From: Entophlyctis helioformis
Taxonomy: Eukaryota > Chytridiomycota > Chytridiomycetes > Chytridiales > Chytriomycetaceae
NCBI GenBank assembly: GCA_025526915.1
Contig: JAHLKH010000012.1
Span: forward strand, 178,238 to 242,237
DNA length: 64,000 nt
Reading direction: 5' to 3'
A program made the translations under genes and the position numbers. The notes below the pieces were generated by a model. It was not told the origin of the DNA and made no database searches. It saw only the letters and a program-made list of their open reading frames with translations. This document shows positions 35,826 to 46,142 of this stretch, piece by piece; the stretch's first letter is position 1; the number at the start of each line of letters is the position of its first letter.

Positions 35826-36155
35826 TGAATGGACGGCCAGGACTCGCTGTCGGAATGAAGACGTGATTGTCATGTGTGTGCGTAGATCCCTCAGTTATGT
35901 CATCCCCCATGTCCGACACGTCCACGGTGATGTATCCATAAAATGCGCTGGAACACACCATGGGCAGCCTGAAGAAATGCGCACATTCACAAGGCGAGTG
36001 GACGCATGCAAAACGAGAGCGCACACCGCTGCACAGCAGGCGAGCGAGCAGACGCAGCAGAGAGCGCAGGGAGCAGCGCAAAAGGGAACGCAATGCCAGA
36101 CAGAGTGGCAAAAGATGAGAGCTGCTGCTTCACGAGCAGCAAAAGCAAAATGGGA
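35826..36155. other. Intergenic region between ankyrin gene and tRNA
   Basis: 330 bp conserved in unit B (53756-54085) with scattered substitutions. Frames on the plus strand are open but differ in their stops between copies. No gene is supported. Confidence 0.5.
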
Positions 36156-36228
36156 TGCCCCCTCGGTGGATTGAACACCGGACATTTAGATCTTCAGTCT
36201 AACGCTCTCCCAGCTGAGCTAAGGAGGC
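36156..36228 (-). tRNA. tRNA-Phe(GAA), unit A
   Basis: A 73-nt cloverleaf on the minus strand. The acceptor arm GCCTCCT pairs with AGGGGGC plus discriminator A. The D arm is TAGCTCAGCTGGGAGAGC, the anticodon stem TTAGA/TCTAA has loop CTGAAGA (anticodon GAA), and the T arm contains GTTCAATCC. There is no intron, and CCA is not encoded. It is duplicated with the array at 54086-54158. Confidence 0.95.
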
Positions 36229-36598
36229 TTCCTGATCGAATTTTCGCCCAGGGACAGTATGTACATTGTCTGCGCTGTCAGTCGTTCAATCAACAAATTT
36301 GCTCAAGATTGCCACAGAGCAGCCAAGACTGTGCATCTGGAAAGATAAGAGAGGTTCAACACATATCAGAGGTTATGCATCATGCCAAATGGTTAAAGTC
36401 GGCTGTGGAATGCACGCTCGTACGTCGCCTAAACTCTTGTGCACAATGACTGTGGATCGCGTGGTTCAACATATGTGCACTTCGAGAACATCGCTTCAAC
36501 AAAGGCCATGACGGCAATGCCAGCATCACTGGCTGAATGGATGATGGCCAATGCAACAGACAGAACAGTAACACGAACGTTCATTGTGTTTTACAGGC
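36229..36598. other. Intergenic region between tRNA and peptidase X 3' end
   Basis: 370 bp, conserved in unit B (54159-54529). It presumably carries the 3' UTR and terminator of X and the upstream region of the tRNA. No ORF is supported. Confidence 0.5.
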
Positions 36599-39110
36599 TC
36601 AGACAGGGCCGGTCGACACGCCAAACTTGGTCAGGAAGACGCCGCGGTCCGACACAACGCCGTCGGCAGCAAAGCGCACAACAACAGAGAACTTCTCGGT
36701 GGTGGTCGTGAAGCTGAAGGCGCTGTTGACCGTGCCCACGCCAGACAGACCGTTCTGCGACGCGCCAGTAGCAGTGGCCGACGTGAGCAGCGGGGTGCTG
36801 ACACCAGCAGCGTTAACAACGTCCATGAACAAAAAGTCATAGTCCTGCTCGGTCTGGTAGTCGGCAGTGATCGCGGCGCTGAGCGTCGTTCCAACGGGAG
36901 CGGTGAAGAAGAACTCGAGGGTCGAGTCAACGCTGTCAAGGTAGCGAGCGCCGTCGCCAATCTGCCACTTGTCGCCAGCCTTGTTCCAGCCGAGGGCGGG
37001 GTTGCGGAGAGAAGGACCACGGTTGTAGATGCCGATGGATGCGGCAGGGTTGAGATCCCACTTGAACGAGCCGGTGGCAAGGTTGACGCGATCAGAGTCC
37101 TTGGGCAGCGTGCGCACAAAACGCTTGGTCTTGAGCACCTGCTTGCCGTCCTTCTTGCCGAGAACGGTGAGCTGGGCGTTGCCGACACCAGCAAGCGGCG
37201 ACGCAACCTGCACAGCAAAGTTGCGAGTCGGCTTGCCCACACCAGCAAACAGATCGACGCGACGACCGATGCGCTTGCCAGCAGTGTTCTCAAAGATGAC
37301 CTCCTCGATGCCAGCAATCTCGGGCGACAGGCGGATGGGGCCAACAGGCACGTCGAGCGACAGGGGCTCGAGCAGGAAGCCAAGGCCAGCCTGGCCGGTC
37401 TTCTTGCCCTCCTCGGCGAGTGCGTCGGCGATGCGGTCAAACTGCGACGACGTGGTCGCGCCAGGGAGAATGTCCTCGACGCGTGCACGCACAACGTAGT
37501 CGGCCTTGACACCGAGATCCTCAATCAGCTGGCCGGCGTAGCGGCCAACACGCACGCCCTGGCAAATACCGACCGACATGCGGTTGCCAAACACCGTCGT
37601 GCCCAACGTGAGGTTGGCGGCAAAGGGAAGCGGTCCAAAGTCGGTAGGGTTGTATGTGACCAGGGCAGTGTGCTGGAACACGTTGGCACCGCCGGCACCA
37701 GTCTGGCCGTCCTCGCCAAACACGGGGCCGTTGCCGGCGTTCTGCCAGTTGGCAGACAGACGGTCACAGGCCGAGTAGCAGCCTCCGTTGTTGAGGATGC
37801 CGACCGGCTTGAGATACGCCTGGCCAAAGTCGTTGACGTTCTCCTTGAGATCAAAGAAGCCGATCTCGGTGTACTTGGAACCAGGCTTGGTCCGCATGTA
37901 CGCGTCGTGCCACTGGTCGCCGGGGCCGGCAGTGTCGACAAAGATGCGCTTCATGACCTCGTTGTAAAGGTAGCGAGCGCCAAACGGCTCAAAGTCAGGC
38001 TTGAACAGCTGCGGGATGTTGTTGGCGTACGTGATCGAGCCGCCGCCGTTCTCGCGCAGATCGATCATGATCGAGGCGGTGTCCTTGAGCTCCTTGGTGA
38101 GCAGGCCTCGGATGGTGGCAATGCCGGCCTCGTCGGTCGTGGGGGTGAAGTCGTCGAGACGGAGGACGCCGAGGTTCTTGGTCGCGGGAGACCAGATGCC
38201 CCACGAAATGCCCGGGATGCTGGTGGGGTTGAGCTCGACGGGACCGAGCTCGACGCCGGCAAGAGCCTCCTTCTTGTTCTGGAGGTATGGGTCCTCGAGC
38301 TTCTCGAGGGGACGCTTGCGCGGGTCGATGGCCGAAAAGTCAATGAACGTCTGCGTCTCGGACTTGTCCTTCTGGCCGGCAAAGGACGCAGACTCCAGAT
38401 CAGCAGCAGTCGCGCCAGGGAGGGTCTTGTTTGTGATGGACCTGTAGAGGTTGCCGACAAGCGACCAGCAGGCGGCGTTGCGCGACGTGACGTAGGGGAT
38501 GACGGTCGTATACGTCTGGCCGGTGGCACGCGATCTGAACGTGAACGTGATCTTGTCCTCGGCAGGCAGGCGGTTGACGGAGCCGGGCACGACGTTGAGG
38601 TACGACAAAGCGCGACGGTGGCCGCCGTACAGGTTGGCACCGGCACCAGACGTGAACTGGACCTTGTTGAACCACTGAGTGAGGAATGTAGGCGAGGGAG
38701 AGGGAGAGCAGAGAGACAGGTCAGCTTTCATGAGACGCATGTGAACACGGCATTCTGCAGGCACCACTCACAGCAGCAAACGAGTCGCCGTTGATGGTCA
38801 GCAGCTCATCGCCAGCCTCGATCTTCTTGAAATCGTCGCCGAGGAGAGCCGTCACGCCAGGACGGGCGTCCTTGGCCAGAACGGCAACACGCGGGTTCTT
38901 GGCAATGTCGTCGCTGTCAATGAGCTCAAAGAAGACACCGGTCGTGGCCGAGAAGCAGCGCTGTGCACCAGCAGTGAAGAAGCGGGTGTGCAGGTCGCGG
39001 ATGAGCACAAAGGCGTCGACGAGCTTGAGCTGGAGGTCGGCGTCCGAGACGGTGGCAATGTTCTTGCGCAGGTCCTCGATGATGGGGAAGGGGTCCGCAG
39101 CCAAGCCGTA
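36599..39110 (-). pseudogene. S41-like secreted peptidase X, unit A: exons 2 (truncated) and 3, split by LTR element
   Basis: Exon 3 (36599-38674) is fully open and nearly identical to the unit B copy. It carries LNVVPGSVNRLPAEDKITF, LGVLRLDDFTPTTDEAGI, ASIMIDLRENGGGSITYANN (substrate-binding core of the tail-specific protease fold) and GILNNGGCYSACDRLSANWQ, where the Ser of the CYSACD segment is the likely nucleophile. Only a few residue differences from unit B are seen (GATAAD versus GASAAD, CQGVRV versus RQGVRV, KKDGK versus KKEGK). Exon 2 (38771-39110) breaks after the words encoding the AADPFPI region, where the retrotransposon begins. The signal-peptide exon lies beyond the element at 45647-45814. 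Unless the 6.4-kb element is spliced out, no secreted full-length protein can be made. S41 and S41-like proteases are a known expanded family in Batrachochytrium. Confidence 0.85.
39106..39110. repeat. Target-site duplication CCGTA, left
   Basis: CCGTA directly precedes the TG end of the LTR and is repeated at 45479-45483 directly after the CA end. The empty site in unit B (about 57037-57041) has a single copy. Confidence 0.92.
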
Positions 39111-39338
39111 TGTGACGCTTGGCACTGGCAAGCCTGTAAGTGTCTTCATTCTAGAATGAGCGTCATCAGAGCAGAGCAGCGTACCTGGCAAGCCTGTAAG
39201 TGTCTAGACCACTAGCGGGCTTGCCAAGCGGCGAAATGTGCCTTTTATACGCTGCAATCCTGCGGCGCAGAATTGCGGCCCATGTGATTGGCCGCGGCCA
39301 GGCTGGAGGCGCGGCAATGGTCGGTGCCACTCCTTACA
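39111..39338 (-). repeat. 3' LTR (228 bp)
   Basis: On the plus strand it begins TGTGACGCTTGGC and ends CACTCCTTACA. It differs from the other LTR by one substitution (GCGTCATC versus GCGCCATC) and three short indels. It contains TATAAAAGG on the minus strand (39241-39249) and a palindrome CATTCTAGAATG (39147-39158). Confidence 0.95.
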
Positions 39339-42300
39339 GCCCCCCTTGACGAGAGATCCCCATGAGGCGGTTCCTCGGCACAAGAAAGAGAGGCAGCATG
39401 AGCATTACCAAGCCGAACGCCTGCAATACGATTGCTACGACGCAGGGGAACAGAGGCGTTGCGATCCACTGGAACAGGCACGCGGTGAGTCGGTTGAGGC
39501 GTGGGTGGGCGGGCATCCAATAAAGCAGCCAGGTACTGGTCCAGCAGATCAGGTGCAGTCTCGCGCAACTCGGCCTCTGAGCGGTACTCGTTGTGGTGCG
39601 GTCCGTAACCGAGGTATGAGACCACAAACGAACGATGGCCGTTGCGAGCGACCTTGTGTCCAACAATCGCATCAATCTCCCACTCAGCTGCTGCAGGATC
39701 ATCAGCAAAGGCGACTGCAGGCGGCTGAGCAGGCAGTGGCCGGCCAGGGAAAGCAGCGGCCGGATCGCGGTACGGCTTCAGAGACGGACGTGGAACCACG
39801 GATGCAGACGATGCATGGTCGGATGCAGAGCCAGCTTGCAGTTGAGACCATCCAGTGCGGCGTTGACCTCTGTGATCGGGAATGGACCCAGCCAGTTGGG
39901 CAGGAACGCATTGGGGCGATGCGTGTCGGTGGGCCACACAATGCCGGCGGCTTGCAGCATGACCATGTCGCCGATGCGTAGGCAGGAGCATCACGGCGGT
40001 GGCGATCGGCGTTGCGCTTCTGCTGTTCTGAGCCTTGACCAGGTTGGCTGTGGCATCCACGCGAGCCTTGTCAATGGCGGCGAGCAGGTCGCGGACAGCA
40101 GGCGGCGAGATGCAGCAGGCTCGTGTGGCAGCGTGCGAGGCTCGAGACCAAAGGCGAGGAAGTACGGAGCATAGCCGTCGATGCACTTGGAGCAGAGTTG
40201 AGGGCGTGGACAGCCGCATCGAGCATGTGCTCCCAGTTGCTGCCGCGGTGGTTGGCGTACTTGGACAGCAGGTCCTTGAGCGTGCGGATGGTGCGTTCGG
40301 ACTGGCCGTCGGTCTCCTGGTGGCGGGCCGTTGCCATGACCTGCTCAATGTCCAGCGCCGCACAGAGCGCCGTCCAGAAGGCAGACAGGAAGCGAACGTC
40401 GCGGTCCGAGACGATAGACGACGGCAGGCCGTGGCCAGCAAGCACCCATCGGTTGAGGAACAGCGCGGCAAGTCCTCTGGCAGTCGCGTCGCGTCGCGTC
40501 GGCACGCACTTGACAAGCTTTGTCAGGCGATCCACAATCACAAACGCAGCGTCGTTGCCCTCGTCCGACATGGGCATGAACGCAACGTCGCACGCCACAG
40601 ACTGGAAACGGTCGGCAGGGATGGGAAGCGGGTGCAGCAGACCGGCAGGCGCCTGCGTCGACGAGTTGAACCGCTGGCAGGCGTCGCACGAGCCCACAAA
40701 GCGGCCGACCGACGCAGCCATGTCCGGCCAGTAGTAGTGCGCACGCAGACGGCGAACAGTACGAGCTTGTCCCTGGTGGCCAGCATGAGGCGGCTCGTGG
40801 TACGAGGTGAGCAGGTCGGTGCGCACTTGACCCTCTGGGATGTACATGCGACCCTCGTAGAACCACAGGCCGTCGACCAGCTCGAGCTTGGCTGCCAACT
40901 GACACTCGTGTGCAGCAGCATCAGCAGGATCGGCTTTCCAGCGAGCGATGTTGAGCAGGAACGGATCGGCAGCCAGCAGCGGACGGATACGAGCAGCGAT
41001 CCAGAGGTGACCGTCGTCAGGGCGGACACATCCACCGTCGAGCGGCAGCGGGCCAGTGCGGGGCAACAGTCACATGGCGCGACAGCATGTCAGCCAGGTG
41101 GTTCTCACCGCCTTGGATGTACTGGACGGTCGCGTCAAACTCTTGCAGCTCCATGATCCAGCGAGCCTGGCGGTACGACAGCTTGGGCTGCGTCGAGATC
41201 CAGCGCAGCGATGCATGGTCGGTGTGGATGGTGAAGTGCACGCTGAGCAAGTAGTGCCGTACTTGTCGCAGGTGTCCACGATCGCCAGCATCTCGCGCTC
41301 GTGGGTCGGGTAGTTGCGTTCCGCATCGTTGAGCTTGCGCGAGTAGAACGAGACCGGATGGATCTTGGCCGTGCCGTCCGCCTCGACATGCTTCTGGCCA
41401 ATCCAGCCACCAATGGCAAACTCGGATGCGTCCGTGTACACGTGCGTCTCCAGCGATGGGTCAAAGTACTTGAGCACCGGAGCATTCGCGATGGCGTCCA
41501 GAATAAAGTCCACAATGGCCCACTTGGTCTCGTCCATCACAAAGGGCACGTCCTTGCGCAGCATGTCCGTGAGCGGCACACAGATGTCGGCGTGGTCCTT
41601 GATGAAATCCTTGACCCACACGACTTGCCCAATGAAGCGCCGCAGATCGCCAACTGACCCAATGATCGGCCGAGTCTTCAGTGCCAGCCGATGCTTGTCC
41701 TGGATCGAGTAGCCGTCACCCAGCAACAGATGACCGCAGAACTCGAGCCGCGACGAGAAGAACTCGCACTTGGACATCTTCAGGCGGAGCGATTCGGCGC
41801 GCAGACGACGGAACACTTCCTCCAGGTGCAGCAGGTGGTCCGCCTCGGTCTCCGAGTAGATCAGGATGTCGTCCATGTAGGCGACAACGTAGACGTCCAG
41901 CAGGTCGTGGAAGATGCGGTTCATCATGGCGTTGAAGGTGGCAGGAGCGTTGCAGAGCCCAAAGGGCATCACCTTGAACTCGTAGTGGCCGTAACGGGTC
42001 ACAAACGCCGTTTTGTGGATGTCGTCCTCATGGATGCGGATGTTGTAGTAGCCGTCACGCAGATCAATGGACGACATGAACGGCTTGCCCGCGACGCGGT
42101 CAATGAGCGACTGAATGTCAGGCATCGACGCACGATCCTTGACCGTGATGTTGTTCAGCCCACGATAGTCGATGCACAGACGCAGACCGCCGTCCTTCTT
42201 CTTGGCGATCACGATACCCGCAGCAAATGGCGACACAGAGCCACGGATCATGCCACGCGCGGCGAGGTCGTCCAAGAACGCCTTGACCGCGTCCTGGTGC

Positions 42301-44822
42301 TCAGTCGGCAGCTTCTGCACAGGGCGGCGTGGCGGCGGCTTGGAACCAGGCACCAGCTTGATGCGATGATCCTCAGGCCGCGACGGCGGCAGATCTCCCT
42401 GCACGAACAGGTCCTGGAACTTGATCAGCAGCGGATGGACAACCTCAGGCTGCGAGTCCAGGCTCAGATGGTCGAGCGACGGCGTGCCGTCCGCAGCAGC
42501 AACAGCGGCTTCAGCCTGTGCAGGCGAGTCGTCATAGTCCATCAGGGCCATGACTTCAACATACGACGATTCGTCCGCATGGAAGTCCTCGTAGCTGACG
42601 AGCTCCACGCCGTGACGTGCGGCAATGGCTTCCAATGACAAGGGAGCCTGATCAGGTGGGGCAGAGGCCGACGCGGAGGTCGAGCTCTTGGGCAGCTGCT
42701 GCTGCGGCTGAGGCGGCGATTGCGGCTCAGAGACTGTTGCTGGTGCTGGTGCTGGTGCTGGTGCTGGTGCTGGTGCTGGTGCTGGTTGTGGGGTAGCCGG
42801 CATAACGCGCGGCTGCGGCTTCGGTTTGGGTGTGCGAGCAGACTTGGTTTTGCGCGCGTGTATGGGCAGTGGCGATTCAAGCGGTGGTTGGACTGCATCG
42901 GCCGATCGCAGATGGAGAGGTGTCGGCTGAGCGGCCGGTGGAAACAGCGTCCACGAGAAGCTGCGGTCCAACGCCTTGTGGTAGAACTCGAAGGAGCGAT
43001 TAGCCATATCGCCTCTTGTGATCACCACCTCGGCAAACCACGGTGTGCCCAGGATCAGGTCGATGTTGGTGTCGGCAATGAAGAACTGCAGCTGCTGCGC
43101 GTAGTCGCCAACCGTCAGGGTCAAGAGAACGGCCTCGGTGACGTGGTGGCATTGGTGATCGGCATACTCGACCATGAATGGCTCGATTGGATGCGGCTGT
43201 GCACCAAGCACCTGTGCGAAATGGCGCGAGATCACCATGGCGGACGCGCCTGTGTCCAGCAGGGCTCGGCACTGCACGTTGTCTGCCTGCGCCAGCACAA
43301 GTGATCGGAATGGGGACCGGACCGGTGGAACTGGCACAGGCAAACAGTTGGCAGAAGATGTATTGTCAACTGGCACGTCATCAGAGACAGGGGCGGTGGC
43401 GGCAGAGCCAGCAGCCCGGGACGCTGCAATGGCGTTGACATTCGCCCTCATGTGGAAGAATGGGCAGCTGGGATGGCGGCTGGAGCGATGATCCGGGCGA
43501 CGGCACGAGAAACAGCCGCCATTGTCGCTCAGGAACTGCCGATCCTCATCAGACAGCAACGTGTTGGCGCGGCTAAGGACCGCGCGCCATTCTGGGCTGA
43601 GCGAGTTGGCATTGAAGGGCGACTGCGATCCAGGTTGGGTTGGCCTTGGCGACGCGGCCGCAACATTGGTGCGGTTGCTGTTGGATGACGAGGCAGATGC
43701 ATGGTTGGCGGTCTGGCGATTCACAAAGCTGTTTCCCCCGCGGTTGCCGCCGTTGCCATTGCTGCTGGTGCCATTGCTGCTGGTCCCACTGGCGGCTGCC
43801 TGACGATTGGCATACCCGGAACGGCTGCCACTGCTGTTGAACTGGCGATTGCCACTGCGGCTGGAGGCGTTGCTGGGCACCAGAGTGCCATTGAGCGCCG
43901 CCGCAATGAGCTCGCGTTGAGCTCTGGCACGGATCTCGTACAGGCGGGCCGCGTCTTCTATCATGGCCTTGGACAAGTAGTCTGGGAACGAGGAGTACAT
44001 AACGGCGTTCGCGCGGCTGGCCTTGATGACCGTCTTCATCTCGGCGACTGTGTCCTTGTGCATGGTGTTGTTGAGCGTCTCGATCATGAACTCGTCAGGG
44101 GCATCCGCGTTGCGTTGCATGGTGATCAGGGAGGGGCCCCAGTCAGAGAGCGGCTTGTTGGCAGGCGGGACAAACGCGCGAATGACCTCCATGGCCTCCT
44201 TGACGATGTACGATGGGCGGAAGAGGTCGTTGCCCATCTGGATCACCTGGCGGTAGGAGATCTCATGTCCAGATAGCATGATCGGTTGGATAGTTGACGT
44301 GTACCAATCCTTGGCAGCACCAGCAAGGCAGCTAGCCATGGTTTGGATGCGGCTCACATGCGTGTCGTACATGGCAGGGCACCTCTCAAACGCGGCGTCG
44401 AGATCCTCGATAAGCTGGCGCCACTGGTCGGCCCGAACGACCTGTGACAAGGACGGATCGCAGCTGAACGAGAGCTTCTTGATGAGATCCATAGCCTCGC
44501 GGTGGCGGCCAGAGATGTAGACCGAGAGTGGCAGGCTGACAACATCGGCAGATGGGTCGGGCTCGACCTCATTCAAATACGGCGTATACGACGGCGGGCG
44601 GAGCGATGGGTCCCGTGTAGTCTTCGGGTAGAGGCGGCTGGTGGCAGTTGCTGCCTGGAAGGAGGCCGTGGCAGAGGCGTTGAGGCTGTGGCCAAGCAGC
44701 TGCTGGCTAGGCAGCGAGTGGCCCGCATGGCGGCTGGCAGGATGGCGTTTTTGGCTGAGTGGCGAGTATTGCTGGTCGAACGAGTTGCCAGCGTCCACTA
44801 GGAACGGGTTCTCGATGTCGGT

Positions 44823-44864
<42 letters not shown>

Positions 44865-45149
44865 TTGTTGCTGTTGGGGGGGTGGCTGCTGGGCGTCCTG
44901 CTGGTTGCCTTCGTCTGGGTCGGTAAAATTCGCGGCGAGCTCGAGGAAATAATCGGACCACTGTCGGCGGCCGGCAGGCGTTTGGGAGGCGGCGTCATTG
45001 AGCATCGCCTGCTGCTCAGGCGTGAGCGTCAGGCTGAAAGGCGGTGAGGGCACCCCGTCGATGACGGCCGCTCCGACGACCGGATTGCCGGCACGACGAC
45101 CAGCATGGCCACCAGCACCAGGCTGGCCTTGACTGCCAGAGAGGGGCAT
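39245..45149 (-). CDS. Retrotransposon gag-pol, with several frameshifts in its 3' half
   Basis: One ORF runs from MPLSGSQGQPGAGGHAGRRA (45149) to about 41260. Gag has a poly-Gln run (44820-44875) and a zinc knuckle-like CFSCRRPDHRSSRHPSC. The protease has LLDTGASAMVIS. A Pro-Ala repeat (42737-42785) follows. Reverse transcriptase shows LRLCIDYRGLNNITVKDR, PFGLCNAPATF and VVAYMDDILIYSE. RNase H begins THVYTDASEFAIGGW. Frame then breaks near 41250, again near 41050-41066, and at least once more near 40070-40140. Integrase (40071-41066) has the HHCC finger (YHEPPHAGH then CDACQ) and a DDE-type core with SDRDVRFLSAFW and QETDGQSERTIRTLKDLL. Further left are a GPF-like segment (NWLGPFPITEVN) and a chromodomain-like WEIDAIVGHKVARNGHRSFV. 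The breaks suggest inactivity or consensus errors. Confidence 0.85.
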
Positions 45150-45242
45150 GGCAGTCAAGCAAGGGCAGCAAGAGAGAGAGAGAAAACGAGAGAGAGAGTG
45201 TGTGTGTTGGTACGGGCTGTGAACTTGTTCACTGCGACGGGG

Positions 45243-45250
45243 AGTGGTCT
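45243..45250 (-). other. Putative primer-binding site, self-complementary to the mRNA start
   Basis: Directly after the 5' LTR the minus strand reads AGACCACT. This is the exact complement of AGTGGTCT inside the LTR at 45353-45346, about 36 nt past the TATA box start, where the transcript is expected to begin. No TGG-type tRNA primer site is seen here. Confidence 0.55.
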
Positions 45251-45478
45251 TGTGACGCTTGGCACTGGCAAGCTGTAAGTGTCTCTTCATTCTAGAATGA
45301 GCGCCATCAGAGCAGAGCAGCGTACCTGGCAAGCTGTAAGTGTCTAGACCACTAGCGGGCTTGCCAAGCGGCGAAATGTGCCTTTTATACGCTGCAATCC
45401 TGCGGCGCAGAATTGCGGCCCATGTGATTGGCCGCGGCCAGGCTGGAGGCGCGGCAATGGTCGGTGCCACTCCTTACA
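45251..45478 (-). repeat. 5' LTR (228 bp)
   Basis: The promoter-bearing LTR for the minus-strand element, identical in length to the 3' LTR. It holds TATAAAAGG on the minus strand (45381-45389) and a repeated word GGCAAGCTGTAAGTGTCT present twice about 60 bp apart. Confidence 0.95.
45381..45389 (-). promoter_or_regulatory. TATA box of the retrotransposon LTR promoter
   Basis: TATAAAAGG on the minus strand inside the 5' LTR, placing the predicted RNA start about 25-40 nt downstream, around 45350-45360. Confidence 0.6.
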
Positions 45479-45483
45479 CCGTA
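45479..45483. repeat. Target-site duplication CCGTA, right
   Basis: The second copy of CCGTA, directly after the terminal CA of the LTR. The peptidase X exon 2 sequence resumes here. Confidence 0.92.
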
Positions 45484-45814
45484 GTTTGATGATCTTGGAC
45501 TCTCTGTTGACCCAGACCTGCACGCATGGGAGGCCGAGAGGGCAAGCAAAGTTGGCAAGCAACGTTGGCAAGAGGCACAAGGGGAGAACGACAGTTAGCC
45601 AGAGTGCGCCACTCTGGCGTCATTGCGAGAACCGGAGATGGCTGACCTTGCCGAGGAGCGTCTCGACTTGCGTGAGCAGGTTGTTGCGCTGCTCGAGGTT
45701 GAAGGGGATGGCGGTGTCGTAGCGGCCGGCCTGACGGTCGGCGGCGAGCGTGTTGAAGACCTGGGCAGACGCCGAGGTTGCGAGGGCAGCGACAGCGGCG
45801 AGCGAGAACAGCAT
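45479..45814 (-). pseudogene. Peptidase X, unit A: signal-peptide exon 1 and stub of exon 2, separated from the rest
   Basis: Exon 1 (45647-45814) encodes MLFSLAAVAALATSASAQVF, a classical signal peptide, followed by NLEQRNNLLTQVETLLGK, then a GTCAGC donor. The intron and the first bases of exon 2 follow (about 45484-45517) up to the retrotransposon. Compared with unit B the exon 2 stub has one extra T (GTAGTTTGATG versus GTAGTTGATG). The promoter of X lies to the right of 45814. Transcription from it would now run into the LTR element and terminate or be spliced aberrantly. Confidence 0.8.
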
Positions 45815-46142
45815 GGCGTGGATCTAGAGTCTAGAAGAGTTCAAGAGCGGCCTGGCGGCAAACACAAGGGGGAACGTCCCTGACTTTATGAGGTTGGCCT
45901 GTGCACACACACACACACGAAAACCGGCCCAGCAGCACAACCAACCGTGTGGGTTGCACGCGTTCAACCGTGTGGTACTTCCACGCGGGCTGCTCCCCAA
46001 TTTTGCCTAATTTGGCAACAGAACTTCGAGGAGAGTCGGAGAAAACGGTTTTGCGGAACAAGACGATGCGGCAGTCGTTGTTGGATGGATTGTGTTGACG
46101 AGTTCATTGCAAAAGACAGAGGGCTGCGGCACTTGAGTTGCA

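Larger units (their letters stand above)
39111..45478 (-). mobile_element. Ty3/gypsy (chromovirus-type) LTR retrotransposon
   Basis: A complete 6368-bp element bounded by two 228-bp LTRs and a 5-bp target duplication, transcribed on the minus strand. Order gag, protease, reverse transcriptase, RNase H, integrase and a chromodomain-like C-terminus is that of Metaviridae chromoviruses. It sits in exon 2 of peptidase gene X of unit A. Unit B has the empty site, so insertion followed or accompanied the duplication, and near-identical LTRs indicate it is recent. The polypurine tract (AAGGGGGGC on the minus strand, 39339-39347) abuts the 3' LTR. Confidence 0.95.

Noticed and set aside
36584..38794. 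736-codon open frame on the plus strand opposite peptidase X exon 3 (also at 54515-56725)
   Set aside because: It is the mirror of a GC-biased coding exon. The minus frame has a signal-peptide exon, consensus introns and S41 motifs, while the plus frame has no recognisable domain.
39147..39158. CATTCTAGAATG palindrome in the LTR read as a heat-shock element
   Set aside because: It lies downstream of the TATA box and predicted RNA start in the element's orientation, so an enhancer role is not supported.
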